A stretch of 64,000 nucleotides of DNA from Succinivibrio dextrinosolvens (GTDB lineage Bacteria > Pseudomonadota > Gammaproteobacteria > Enterobacterales > Succinivibrionaceae). The notes under the pieces were generated by a model. That model was not told where the DNA came from and did not search any database. It saw only the letters and a list, made by a program, of their open reading frames with translations. The stretch lies in the NCBI RefSeq assembly GCF_900116345.1, contig NZ_FPAH01000004.1, positions 1 to 64,000 on the forward strand, written 5' to 3'. Below, in pieces: positions 26,189 to 35,162 of this stretch; the stretch's first letter is position 1; every line of letters starts with the position of its first letter. The translations under genes were made by a program, and so were the position numbers.

Positions 26189-26947
26189 TTAGAATCCTAA
26201 ACTTGCAAGCAAATCATCCACATCATCCTGAGTTGCCGCAATTTTGTCTGATTTGAGTACTTCACCTGTTGCAGGCCCTTGTGGAGAAATTCCATTAACA
26301 GCATCACTGTTTTCTAGAATCGAATTCTTTTCCTCATCACTAAAGTGAGTCAAAAACTGCAACAGCTTATCTTCAACCTCAGATACAAGAGTTATCACAT
26401 TCTGAATCAGCTGACCGGTTAAATCCTGATAATCCTGAGCAAGAAGAATCACATTAAGCTGCTCTGAAACTCTTGCCGCATTATCCTTGGTATGATGAAT
26501 CAGCGTATCCACATTTCTGCACAGAGTAACGAAATTATCTCTGTTAATTCGGCCCTTCATCAGAGAATTCCATGCAGGCAGAAGTTTATCTACTGAATCA
26601 TTCAGCGTTTTAACCATTGGAGCACATGCCTCAACTGCATCCAGTGTTTTCGAGGCTGCCGCGTCTGTCATCTGAATTATCGAGGTCAGTCGCTCTGAAG
26701 CTCTTGGCATATCAACGTTTGCAATAACTCTTAATCTTTCGTCCTCTGCAAACCTTTTGATAGCCTCGTGCAAATCTCTTGTCAGATTACCGACCTGCTC
26801 ATAAACCTCATCATTTTTCTGCTGACTGAAGTTCTTTGAAAGAACCAGGAGCTTATCCTCGGCCTGCTCCTGCATACCACATTCAAGCAAGTCCTTGATT
26901 TCCTCTAGATCTGCCACAGTAAGTTTTCTGTGTTCTTCTCTAGGCAT
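26189..26947 (-). CDS. cheZ: Chemotaxis phosphatase CheZ
   Basis: CheZ removes phosphate from CheY-P. The helical core contains the catalytic region LLAQDYQDLTGQLIQ with the conserved Asp and Gln. The C-terminal DDVDDLLASLGF is the CheY-binding tail. Its 252 residues are slightly longer than the E. coli protein (214). It is placed between cheY and cheA as in polar-flagellate gammaproteobacteria. Confidence 0.93.
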   Translation of the reverse strand: MPREEHRKLTVADLEEIKDLLECGMQEQAEDKLLVLSKNFSQQKNDEVYEQVGNLTRDLHEAIKRFAEDERLRVIANVDMPRASERLTSIIQMTDAAASKTLDAVEACAPMVKTLNDSVDKLLPAWNSLMKGRINRDNFVTLCRNVDTLIHHTKDNAARVSEQLNVILLAQDYQDLTGQLIQNVITLVSEVEDKLLQFLTHFSDEEKNSILENSDAVNGISPQGPATGEVLKSDKIAATQDDVDDLLASLGF

Positions 26948-26955
26948 AGCAATCC

Positions 26956-27339
26956 TTACTCGAATCTTTCAAAGATCTTGTCAAGCTTGGTCTTTAAAGT
27001 TGCAGCAGTGAAAGGCTTAACAATGTAGCCGTTAACACCAGCCTTTGCAGCTTCAACAATCTGCTCTCTCTTGGCTTCAGCGGTAACCATAAGAACAGGC
27101 ATCGCCTTGAGTTTTGGACTCTGACGAATAGCTTTCAACAGGTCAATGCCCTGCATAATAGGCATATTCCAGTCGGTAACTACGAAATCAAAGTCACCAG
27201 CTTCAAGCATTGGAAGCGCAGTAGCTCCGTCATCTGCCTCGTGAGTATTGTTGAATCCAAGATCACGAAGAAGATTTTTAATGATACGACGCATTGTTGA
27301 GAAGTCGTCTACAATAAGTATCTTGATATTCTTATCCAA
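26956..27339 (-). CDS. cheY: Chemotaxis response regulator CheY
   Basis: This 127-residue single receiver domain has the acid pocket Asp11-Asp12, phosphorylated Asp56 (VVTDWNMP), the conserved Thr in VTAEAK and Lys in VKPF. Phosphorylated CheY binds the flagellar switch. It lies 8 bases before cheZ. The 107-base gap to fliA upstream may hold its own promoter. Confidence 0.96.
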   Translation of the reverse strand: MDKNIKILIVDDFSTMRRIIKNLLRDLGFNNTHEADDGATALPMLEAGDFDFVVTDWNMPIMQGIDLLKAIRQSPKLKAMPVLMVTAEAKREQIVEAAKAGVNGYIVKPFTAATLKTKLDKIFERFE

Positions 27340-27446
27340 GATAGTCTCCTTTTTACAGTTAGCCTGTAATATTGGTATACCTCTATACTTATAGGGCCTA
27401 AGTCGTTAAAAAACCACTTAAATAGTATAAAAGTGTTAAATTAAAC

Positions 27447-28187
27447 CTATTTTCCACTCCAATCTTTGAGCATTGATCGCAATCTTGCCATAGACTGGGA
27501 CATCAGCTGACAGATTCTTGATTCACTCAATTCAAGAACCTGACCTATTTCCTTTAAGTTAAGTTCTTCATCATAATAAAGTGCCAGAACCTGCTGTTCT
27601 CGCTCCGGTAGTTTCTGTATAGCTTCTGCAAGTGAACGTTTGAACTTGGATGTTGCAAGAAAATCAAACAGCTTATCTTTTCTGTTATCATTACCCTCTG
27701 CTATAACATCGTCAGTTACCCCAAGATCTTCAATACCAATCATCTGGCTGGAAGAAGAATCCAGCAGCATCTGGTTGTATTTCTCAAGATCTACTCCCAG
27801 CTCGTTTGCTATTTCGATATCTTTAGGTTCTCTACCTAGCTGGTGAGAAAGTTTTGTTATTGCGTTTGAGATACTTCTCGCATTCTGATGAACAGAACGT
27901 GGTGCCCAGTCGTTCTGTCGCATTTCGTCAATCATCGCACCTCGTATTCTTATGGAAGCGTATGTTTCAAATACAGCACCATGTCCATCTTCAAAATGGG
28001 TAATCGCATCCATAAGTCCAATCATTCCTGACTGGATTAAATCATCTAGTTCTACTGAAGCCGGTAATCTGGCCTTAAGATGCAGAGCGATCCTTTTGAC
28101 CAATGGTGCATAAGTATCCACCATCTGTGCCATATCCACCTGGACCTGAGCCTGATAGGCCTTTGCACCGTTTACCATTCCTGCCAT
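27447..28187 (-). CDS. fliA: Flagellar sigma factor FliA (sigma-28)
   Basis: This 246-residue sigma factor for late flagellar and chemotaxis promoters has region 2 (LIQSGMIGLMDAITHFEDGHGAVFETYASIRIRGAMIDEMR) and region 4 (LPEREQQVLALYYDEELNLKEIGQVLELSESRICQL). The length and sequence order match FliA of gammaproteobacteria. It follows flhG by 59 bases, as in Pseudomonas and Vibrio. Confidence 0.96.
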   Translation of the reverse strand: MAGMVNGAKAYQAQVQVDMAQMVDTYAPLVKRIALHLKARLPASVELDDLIQSGMIGLMDAITHFEDGHGAVFETYASIRIRGAMIDEMRQNDWAPRSVHQNARSISNAITKLSHQLGREPKDIEIANELGVDLEKYNQMLLDSSSSQMIGIEDLGVTDDVIAEGNDNRKDKLFDFLATSKFKRSLAEAIQKLPEREQQVLALYYDEELNLKEIGQVLELSESRICQLMSQSMARLRSMLKDWSGK

Positions 28188-28246
28188 AAAAACTTTCTTT
28201 TTCTTTTAAACTTAATACCTTATATATATAAGAATAATTGTTATTA

Positions 28247-29086
28247 TTAATTTTTCTTGTCGGCGGAGATCAAATTTTCAACAAAAAATTCCAAGTGACC
28301 GCCTGCAACATCAGGAATCGGCCAGGTTGTAATTCTGTTTGCAAGGGTCTTAAATGCTCTTGCAGCAGGAGAAGTCGGGAACAGATCAACCACACAGGAG
28401 CGCTGTCTTATCGACTTTCTCATGTTCATATCTACAGGAATACATGCAACCAGCTCCAATGTTGCGTCAATGAATCTTTCAGTTACAGCCACCAGTTTCT
28501 GATACATCAGCTTGCCTTCATCAAGGGAATGAAGCTGATTTCCAATAATCTTAAACTTCTTTACACCGTAGTCTCTTGATAGAACCTTCATCTGAGCATA
28601 GGCATCAGCAACTGAGGTTGGTTCGTTACATACAACCATCAGCACATCCTGTGCGGCACGGCAGAAGGAAAGAACCATGTCGGAAATACCTGCGGCTGTA
28701 TCAACAATGAAATAATCAATATCTTCATCTAAAGTGGAGAAAGCCCTAATCAGACCGGCATGCTGTTCAACGCTCAGTTCCACCATCTGCTTCAGACCGG
28801 ATGAAGCAGGAACGATTCTCAGACCATGAGGACCTGTCTGCAGAATATCCTTAAGCTCACATTCGCCGTTTAGTACATGACCAAGATTCTTGTCTACTTT
28901 CAGACCAAGCATAACGTCAATATTGGCAAGACCAAGGTCTGCATCAAAAAGCATTACCTTTTTACCTAAAAGAGTTAAGGCAACAGCAATATTTAAAGAC
29001 ACGCTTGATTTACCAACACCGCCTTTGCCACCAGTAACAGTGATAACCTTTACTTTACGCTTGTTGGTTCTTTCGTCGATAGCCAT
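28247..29086 (-). CDS. flhG: Flagellar number regulator FlhG (FleN)
   Basis: This MinD-like ATPase limits flagellar number. It has the P-loop VTGGKGGVGKSSVSLNIA, FDADLGLANIDVMLGL and DTAAGISDMVLSF. It acts with the GTPase FlhF, encoded just upstream, which is typical for polar flagella. The usual C-terminal membrane-targeting helix is hard to judge; the protein ends GGHLEFFVENLISADKKN. It has 279 residues. Confidence 0.94.
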   Translation of the reverse strand: MAIDERTNKRKVKVITVTGGKGGVGKSSVSLNIAVALTLLGKKVMLFDADLGLANIDVMLGLKVDKNLGHVLNGECELKDILQTGPHGLRIVPASSGLKQMVELSVEQHAGLIRAFSTLDEDIDYFIVDTAAGISDMVLSFCRAAQDVLMVVCNEPTSVADAYAQMKVLSRDYGVKKFKIIGNQLHSLDEGKLMYQKLVAVTERFIDATLELVACIPVDMNMRKSIRQRSCVVDLFPTSPAARAFKTLANRITTWPIPDVAGGHLEFFVENLISADKKN

Positions 29087-29118
29087 TTGATTACCTTCTA
29101 ATAATAAATAAAACCCTT

Positions 29119-30582
29119 TTATAAGACCGACTGCTCTAAGGCGTATTTAGCCACATCGTTTTCAACACTGCTTAAAGCCTTTAAAGCAAGAGTTCTGGCA
29201 TCCGGGACCTCAAGATCCTCTGGTACTCTCTGTCCATCTGTAACATATGAAAGCATGAGTTTCTGCTTGATGCATAGTGACAGAGCATCAGCAAGAGACT
29301 CGCTTTCATCAATCTTTGTTAAAATAATTCCTTTAAGACCTATATTAGAAAAATGCTCATATGCATGCTCTAAAACCTTTCTCTGAGCAGTTGCTGGCAG
29401 TACAAGATAATGTTTCATCTTTAATCTTGACTGTTTCTTTAAAGCATTTACCTGACTTTCAAATCTTTCATCATGCAGACCTACGCCCACTGTATCTACC
29501 AGAACCAGACTCTTATCTCTTAAGGTGTAGAGCATTTCAGGCAGCTCATCGATTGATTTAATGGCAAAAGTTGAGCAGCCCATAATACGTCCATAGGTTT
29601 TTACCTGTTCGACAGCTCCGATTCTGTAGTGATCTGCTGTTATCAGGGCCACCCTGTCCGGACCGTACTTCATAACAAATCTGGCAGCGAGCTTGGCAAT
29701 AGTTGTGGTTTTACCAACGCCCGCAGGTCCAATAAGGGTAACAATGCCACCGTCAGTGACGATTTCATCGCTACCGGTCTTAATTCTTCTCTCAAGATTC
29801 TGAGCAAGCTGACGCCAGGCAAAATTAAAAGAGGCATCTGAATCAATACTCTCTGAGAGTTCACTTGAAATTGCCTTATCAAAACCAGAGGAAAGAAGAA
29901 GCTCGTATATCATTGCCCTTACAGGCTCTTCTCGTTTTTTAGTGTCAGACATAAGACCTGCAAGTTCAAACTGCAGCAGGCGTCTTATGGAATCAACATC
30001 ATGACGAAGCTTCTCTATTTCAGATTTTTCTGACTCTGATTCTTTGGAAATATATGAGGAAATGCCGTGTGAAGACTCTACCTTCTTCTCCTTGTTCTTC
30101 TCTTCTTCTTTGATGAAAAGATCTCTAAGTCCAGTCTGTTCTGACAAAGGAGCAGGAGCTTTTGCTTTGACTTTTGGAGTCTTTACGGTCTTTTTCTGAG
30201 GAGATGAATCTGAAGTAGTCTGCTGCTGACGTTCTAAAATCTCTAATAGGCTCTTTGCAAAAGCCTCGGATTTGCTTCCGCCAACTGTTTTTGCTGCAGG
30301 TTTGCTCTCAGATTTGACTTTAGATGAACTTAAGGTAACCTCATCATCTGCTATGATTCTGGAGAGAGGAGAATCCTCCTGAATATTTGAGGTAATATGC
30401 CCTTTCGACTTTGCCTGTGACTTTACAGGAGGAGCTTTAATTTCACCTTCCACTCCGGCAATAATCTCAACGTTGGGACCTACGCGTTTGTTTGACATAA
30501 TTACAGCTTCTGCCCCTAGCTCTTCTTTAATCTTAGCCAGTGCAGTTCGCATGTCTTTTGCAACAAAGCGCTTAAGTTTCAT
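29119..30582 (-). CDS. flhF: Flagellar placement GTPase FlhF
   Basis: This SRP54-like GTPase marks the pole for flagellar assembly. The N-terminal MKLKRFVAKDMRTALAKIKEELG is the FlhF signature. A variable basic/serine-rich region (about 65-190) leads to the NG domain with G1 GPAGVGKTTT, G3 VDTVGVG and G4 LTKIDES. The 487 residues match Vibrio FlhF. A promoter-sized gap of 310 bases separates it from flhA upstream. Confidence 0.94.
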   Translation of the reverse strand: MKLKRFVAKDMRTALAKIKEELGAEAVIMSNKRVGPNVEIIAGVEGEIKAPPVKSQAKSKGHITSNIQEDSPLSRIIADDEVTLSSSKVKSESKPAAKTVGGSKSEAFAKSLLEILERQQQTTSDSSPQKKTVKTPKVKAKAPAPLSEQTGLRDLFIKEEEKNKEKKVESSHGISSYISKESESEKSEIEKLRHDVDSIRRLLQFELAGLMSDTKKREEPVRAMIYELLLSSGFDKAISSELSESIDSDASFNFAWRQLAQNLERRIKTGSDEIVTDGGIVTLIGPAGVGKTTTIAKLAARFVMKYGPDRVALITADHYRIGAVEQVKTYGRIMGCSTFAIKSIDELPEMLYTLRDKSLVLVDTVGVGLHDERFESQVNALKKQSRLKMKHYLVLPATAQRKVLEHAYEHFSNIGLKGIILTKIDESESLADALSLCIKQKLMLSYVTDGQRVPEDLEVPDARTLALKALSSVENDVAKYALEQSVL

Positions 30583-30892
30583 TCTATATCAGTGTGCTCT
30601 ACCTGTACCGACAGAGAAAAGACACACTGCCTCCTAATCCAAACTGTATTGTTTTGTATATTTGAAATTTTTTTATTCTATTCTAACTAATTATAAAATA
30701 AAAATTTTGTTTTTCATCTAGTTACGATTTTCATTAAAAACTAAATACAAGTCAATAAAGGCAAATTAGAAATATATCAATATTGTTAAGTACATTAAGC
30801 AATTGCAATTTAATGTTTAATTTATTTATTATTCTTCCGAAAAATAGTACATTTTCCGAAATTTTCAACAAAATTCAGTAATCAGCTCTCTG
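30583..30892. other. AT-rich gap between flhA and flhF
   Basis: No reading frame is seen. The stretch is very AT-rich and contains the symmetric CATTAA-N10-TTAATG-like element near 30793-30816 and two TTCCGAAA-like strings near 30835-30860. A separate promoter for flhF and the genes after it is plausible, but no convincing sigma-54 or sigma-28 box was found. Confidence 0.4.
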
Positions 30893-33091
30893 TTAACGTC
30901 CAATTCCCAGATTCTGCTGATTTTGGTTATTTCCAATTACAGACACAATCTTAATCTGTTTATCATCAGGAATTTCCTGATAGGAAAGGACTCTAAGACC
31001 AGGAATAGTATTCTTTACAAACCTTGAAAGTGTTGAACGAAGAATACCTGAGGTCAGGAGAATAGCAGGTTCACCTTCCATTTCCTGAGCCTGAGTTGCC
31101 TCCATAAGTGATCTCTGAATTCTATCAGCCATACCTGGTTCAATACCGATACCCTCAGAGCCACCGGTCTCGAGAGACTTATGCAGAACCTTTTCAAGCT
31201 CAGGAGCCAGAGTAATGACAGGGATAACATTCTCAGAACCTACAATATCCTGAATGATCAGTCTTCTCAGTCCTATTCTGCAGGCTGCGGTCAGAACCTC
31301 AGGATCCTGACTCTTAGGTCCGTACTCAACCAGAGTCTCGAGCACTGTACGCATATCTCTGATTGGAACACCTTCGTTTAAAAGGTTCTGCAGGATATGA
31401 GTCAGTAAACCAAGATTAACTACAGATGGAATCAGACCATTTACGAGCTTAGGCTGGGATTTAGCCACAATATCAAGAATATTCTGAACTTCTTCCTGTC
31501 CAATCAGAGAAGCGCAGTTGTTAGCTAGAATCTGAGATAAATGGGTTGCAATAACAGTTGAACAGTCAACCACGGTATAACCTAAGCCTAAGGCCTTGTC
31601 ATTGTCGGATTTGCTGATCCAAACTGCATCCAGACCAAAGGCAGGATCTTTAGCTTTTAAACCAGGAATCTCACCGAATACCTGGCCCGGATTGATTGCC
31701 ATATCACGTTCAGGCTGAATTTCAGCCTCACCGTAGGTTACGCCCATAAGAGTAATTCTGTAGAAATTAGGACCTAAATCCAGATTGTCACGAATATGTA
31801 CTGGAGGGATTAAGAAACCAAGATCCTGAGAGAGCTTCTTTCTTACGCCCTTTACACGGTTTAAAAGTTCACCACTCTGATTCTTGTCTACCATAGGAAT
31901 CAGACGATAGCCAACCTCAAGACCGATAACATCAACCTCTGATACATCATCCCAGGATAGCTCCTTGAGATCTGGAGATGGCTTGGCGCCAGATACAGCA
32001 GTACTCTTTTCTTTTTCTGACTCTGCTTTTTTCTTTTCAACATAGTGAAGCGCACCGCCAAGACCAGCACAAAGTGAAGACAGAAGGAGAAAAGCAACAT
32101 GAGGCATTCCTGGAACAATACCCATAACAAAAAGAATACCTGCAGAGATGAGCAGAGTTTTAGGCTTTGAGAACAGGTCTGTTACAACCTGCTGTCCCAT
32201 TTCCTGTTTTGAACTGCTCTGGCGGCTGACAATAATGGCGGAAGCGACTGACAGCAGCAGTGATGGGATCTGAGCTACCAGTCCGTCACCAATGGTTAAA
32301 AGTGTAAAGATAGACGCGGATTCAGCTATCGTAAGATTAAAACTGAAGGTTCCGATAATAATACCGCCAACAAGATTGATGGCCATAATCAGAAGACCGG
32401 CTACGGCGTCACCTTTTACAAACTTTGAAGCACCGTCCATGGAACCGTAGAAATCGGCCTCACGCGTAACTTCCATACGTCTTTCTCGGGCCTGATCCTG
32501 ATCGATAATGCCGGCATTAAGATCAGCGTCAATTGACATCTGTTTACCAGGCATAGCATCCAGAGTGAAACGGGCTGAAACTTCAGCGATTCTTCCGGCA
32601 CCGTTGGTAATAACCTTGAAATTGATGATAATCAGAATAGCGAAAACAATGATACCTACGGTATAGCTACCGCCCATTACCACATTACCAAAGGATTCAA
32701 TCACCTTACCTGCGGCTGCGGTACCGTTCTGACCGTTTAAAAGAATAACTCGTGTAGAGGCAACATTCAGAGACAGACGAAGAATTGTCGCCGTCAGAAG
32801 AACTGCTGGGAAAGAACCGAAATCAAGAGGCTTCTGGGAATAGATTGAAACCAGCAGCACAACCATGGACAGAGCTATATTGAATGAGAATAGAATATCC
32901 AACAGAAATGGTGGCATTGGAAGAGTAATCATGGCCAGACAGGCTAATACCAGTACAGGTGTACCAATTTTAAGCATTGATACTTTTTTTAGCGTTGTCG
33001 AACCTATTTCCAGACCCTTGGCTACTTTCTGATTACTCTTTGCCTTAGTAAGTGCGGGTCCAAGAAAATTTATTTTATCTTTTATTGCCAC
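30893..33091 (-). CDS. flhA: Flagellar export gate protein FlhA
   Basis: This large inner-membrane component of the flagellar type III export gate has eight membrane helices in residues 40-350. The FHIPEP-type signature region lies in RLSLNVASTRVILLNG and the surrounding loop (ITNGAGRIAEVSARFTLDAMPGKQMSIDADLNAG). A cytoplasmic chaperone-docking domain follows. The 732 residues include a longer N-terminal tail than E. coli FlhA (692). It starts at GTG. flhB is not next to it; instead yqcC lies immediately upstream, so the early export genes must be elsewhere. Confidence 0.95.
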   Translation of the reverse strand: MAIKDKINFLGPALTKAKSNQKVAKGLEIGSTTLKKVSMLKIGTPVLVLACLAMITLPMPPFLLDILFSFNIALSMVVLLVSIYSQKPLDFGSFPAVLLTATILRLSLNVASTRVILLNGQNGTAAAGKVIESFGNVVMGGSYTVGIIVFAILIIINFKVITNGAGRIAEVSARFTLDAMPGKQMSIDADLNAGIIDQDQARERRMEVTREADFYGSMDGASKFVKGDAVAGLLIMAINLVGGIIIGTFSFNLTIAESASIFTLLTIGDGLVAQIPSLLLSVASAIIVSRQSSSKQEMGQQVVTDLFSKPKTLLISAGILFVMGIVPGMPHVAFLLLSSLCAGLGGALHYVEKKKAESEKEKSTAVSGAKPSPDLKELSWDDVSEVDVIGLEVGYRLIPMVDKNQSGELLNRVKGVRKKLSQDLGFLIPPVHIRDNLDLGPNFYRITLMGVTYGEAEIQPERDMAINPGQVFGEIPGLKAKDPAFGLDAVWISKSDNDKALGLGYTVVDCSTVIATHLSQILANNCASLIGQEEVQNILDIVAKSQPKLVNGLIPSVVNLGLLTHILQNLLNEGVPIRDMRTVLETLVEYGPKSQDPEVLTAACRIGLRRLIIQDIVGSENVIPVITLAPELEKVLHKSLETGGSEGIGIEPGMADRIQRSLMEATQAQEMEGEPAILLTSGILRSTLSRFVKNTIPGLRVLSYQEIPDDKQIKIVSVIGNNQNQQNLGIGR

Positions 33092-33145
33092 GTGTCAAAA
33101 TTCCGTCAAGACTACTATCTACACACTTTAGAGCAAATAGCGTGC

Positions 33146-33481
33146 CTAGTCTTGGAAAAGTTTATCAAACTCCATGATTTTTTGAATCAGAAGTTTGTAT
33201 TCTTGCCACTTACCTCTATATATTTCCTGTGCATAAGGGTGAATGTTCACATTTTTTGGAAGCGGAGCTTTACTGTTTATAAGCTGAATCATCTGAGGGA
33301 TCAGCACAAACTCCAGCCACTGATGAAATTCCATGGTATCCATGAAGAAAGGAGTTTCACTTAAAAATGCCCTATCCTCCGGTCTGTTTTTTCCATCAGA
33401 CCAGAGCTTAAGATTTTTAAGTTCCTTTTCAATTTCAGATAGAGCTAGGATGATAGTTGCTTCTTTAGTTAATTTAGGCAT
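33146..33481 (-). CDS. yqcC: YqcC-family (DUF446) protein
   Basis: This 111-residue protein matches the small YqcC family: LSETPFFMDTMEFHQWLEFVLIPQM and LPKNVNIHPYAQE are its conserved parts. The function is not established. It overlaps the ruvX end by 8 bases, so the two are translated together. Confidence 0.85.
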   Translation of the reverse strand: MPKLTKEATIILALSEIEKELKNLKLWSDGKNRPEDRAFLSETPFFMDTMEFHQWLEFVLIPQMIQLINSKAPLPKNVNIHPYAQEIYRGKWQEYKLLIQKIMEFDKLFQD

Positions 33482-33893
33482 GTTCAGAAAAATACTGTTC
33501 CAGAATAGTTACTGCAGAAAGAGAATCAATTGCGCCCTTATCTTTGGCCAGAGCTCTGAATCCTCCGCGCTCAAAGATTTCCTCTTTTGCAGAAGCAGAA
33601 GTCAGACGTTCATCAATAAAGACAAGTTCCTTTTTATATTTTTCCTTTAAGCGGTTGCCAAATTTTCTGGCCTTAAAGGTCATCTCCTGCTCTGTTCCAT
33701 CCATATTTAAAGGAAGACCTACAACAAAGACGGCAGGAAGCCAGTCACGAACCAGTTGGTCTAAAGCCTGGGCATCAGGAATGCCATCCTTAGCACTTAT
33801 AGATTTCTGAGGAGAACAGGTTTTGGTGGTTGTATTTCCTGTAGCCACACCAATGTGGTTCAGGCCAAAATCGAAAGCTAGAATCGTACTCAC
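33474..33893 (-). CDS. ruvX: RuvX/YqgF Holliday junction resolvase-like nuclease
   Basis: This RNase H-fold nuclease is implicated in pre-16S rRNA 5' maturation and possibly junction resolution. It shows the first acidic motif LAFDFGLNHIGVATG, VVGLPLNMDGTEQ, and the final DERLTSASA and DSLSAVTILEQYF. It has 139 residues as usual. It starts at GTG overlapping the TGA of the upstream ATPase gene. In many relatives ruvX follows yqgE; here the partner is a DnaC-like ATPase. Confidence 0.93.
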   Translation of the reverse strand: MSTILAFDFGLNHIGVATGNTTTKTCSPQKSISAKDGIPDAQALDQLVRDWLPAVFVVGLPLNMDGTEQEMTFKARKFGNRLKEKYKKELVFIDERLTSASAKEEIFERGGFRALAKDKGAIDSLSAVTILEQYFSEHA

Positions 33894-34705
33894 ATTAAGT
33901 TTGCTCCGGCAAAGGAAATAGGAGCTCTGCGGGAATTACCGAACAGAGCAGCTCCCATCACGTTGTACTCCTTTAGGGACTCAAAAATCTCATCACCAAG
34001 CATAGCATGCAGGGCATTTGGAAGAACTGTGGTAGTGATTACCAGAGGCAGTCTTCTGGCACGACGAGATCTTAGAAGATCAGGAATAACCTGCTTATCG
34101 AATGCAGTGATCTTTTCATTGTTCTGACAAAGAGAATCGATTATCAGGAGATCAACCGTACACAGGCGCTCCCATTTTGAGATTTTTTCTTCAACATCCA
34201 CTGTGGTATCAGTTGAGCTTGGTGTTCTGGATCTTTTGATTTCCTGATATGAACACAGTTCAACGTCTTTCCACAGTTTGTTCAGAAAATAATTGGCAAT
34301 GCAGTTTGATAAGACCGTCTTACCTGAACCTGGATTGCCCTGCAGAAGAAACAGCTGAGGCTCAGAGTCCATCTGAGCTGCCATACTGGATGACACACAG
34401 AAGCCCTGAGCTGTATTGATGGCCTGATTGTTGAACTGATCCATCTGAATCTTATCAAATGTGTAATCAGGATTGACTCGATGAGAAGCATAAACTGAGT
34501 TTATAAAATTCTTATGGTTCTCAGATCTTCTCTTGGCAATCTCCTTGCTGGCCTCAATAGCCTCACGTCTGCGAATCTCTTTGATATCCAAATCTGAATT
34601 GTCAATTGAATCAAAATCAATATGCTGACCTGACAGTTTCTCAATTGCATCAACCAGAGTTGCAAAACCGTTTTTAACGGTACCTTTCTTTTTAAAATCT
34701 GACAT
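33890..34705 (-). CDS. DnaC-like AAA+ ATPase
   Basis: This helicase-loader-like protein has an N-terminal region of about 90 residues. The AAA+ core has Walker A LQGNPGSGKTVLSN (about residues 119-132), Walker B DLLIIDSL and a sensor-1-like VITTTVL. DnaC/DnaI family members load the replicative helicase. Here the gene is cotranscribed with ruvX. The ending GNSRRAPISFAGANLM is close to DnaC proteins. The exact partner is unknown, and a transposon-type IstB ATPase is less likely because no transposase is near. Confidence 0.75.
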   Translation of the reverse strand: MSDFKKKGTVKNGFATLVDAIEKLSGQHIDFDSIDNSDLDIKEIRRREAIEASKEIAKRRSENHKNFINSVYASHRVNPDYTFDKIQMDQFNNQAINTAQGFCVSSSMAAQMDSEPQLFLLQGNPGSGKTVLSNCIANYFLNKLWKDVELCSYQEIKRSRTPSSTDTTVDVEEKISKWERLCTVDLLIIDSLCQNNEKITAFDKQVIPDLLRSRRARRLPLVITTTVLPNALHAMLGDEIFESLKEYNVMGAALFGNSRRAPISFAGANLM

Positions 34706-34749
34706 AAAAAAATCTTTGCTCTTAACTTTCCGCGCTTTTTAAGAGTATT

Positions 34750-34812
34750 AAAAAGATGCATCTGTCGGCAGATCTGAGTAAACAAATCTAATATGCAGAA
34801 ATGCATCTTTTT
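34750..34812. promoter_or_regulatory. 12-bp perfect stem with 39-base loop upstream of dnaC-like gene
   Basis: AAAAAGATGCAT (34750-34761) pairs exactly with ATGCATCTTTTT (34801-34812). The loop contains a second small hairpin TCTG-tcgg-CAGA. Read in the minus direction the stem ends in a T run about 45 bases before the dnaC-like start, so it may be an attenuator or a small RNA end. It also works as a terminator on the plus strand. Confidence 0.5.
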
Positions 34813-35162
34813 GAGGAATCTTTATATAAAAACACTATAGATTATACCTTTTTTCGTGAGCTGACACCGTGTCTTCACACAGAGTTTCAAAATTTAGTTT
34901 CTAAAAGGGGTAATCTATGGTGTGCATAATTTAGAAATTGTACTTTAAGGAAGAGAAATAGGCTAGCAGATCGGTAAATTTAAACTTTTGAGAAAAATTT
35001 TATAGCAGGCGCAACTGATATATATCAAAAAATTAAAAATTCATGCTGACTTAACTCACAGTATTCTGACCTTGGAATATGATTTTTTTTAAAGAAAACT
35101 TATCCTAGTCTTAGTTAACGATTTGAATTGCGATATACATAATAATATTTCAGTCACAGCAT
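34813..35162. other. Gene-free stretch before C69 genes
   Basis: No open frame is seen here. The stretch is AT-rich and must contain the promoter of the C69 gene pair on the plus strand. No clear -35/-10 pair stands out. Confidence 0.4.

Noticed and set aside
27340-27446. Sigma-28 promoter before cheY
   Set aside because: A GCCCTATAA string resembles the -10 box, but no TAAA box lies at the right spacing, so it was not called.
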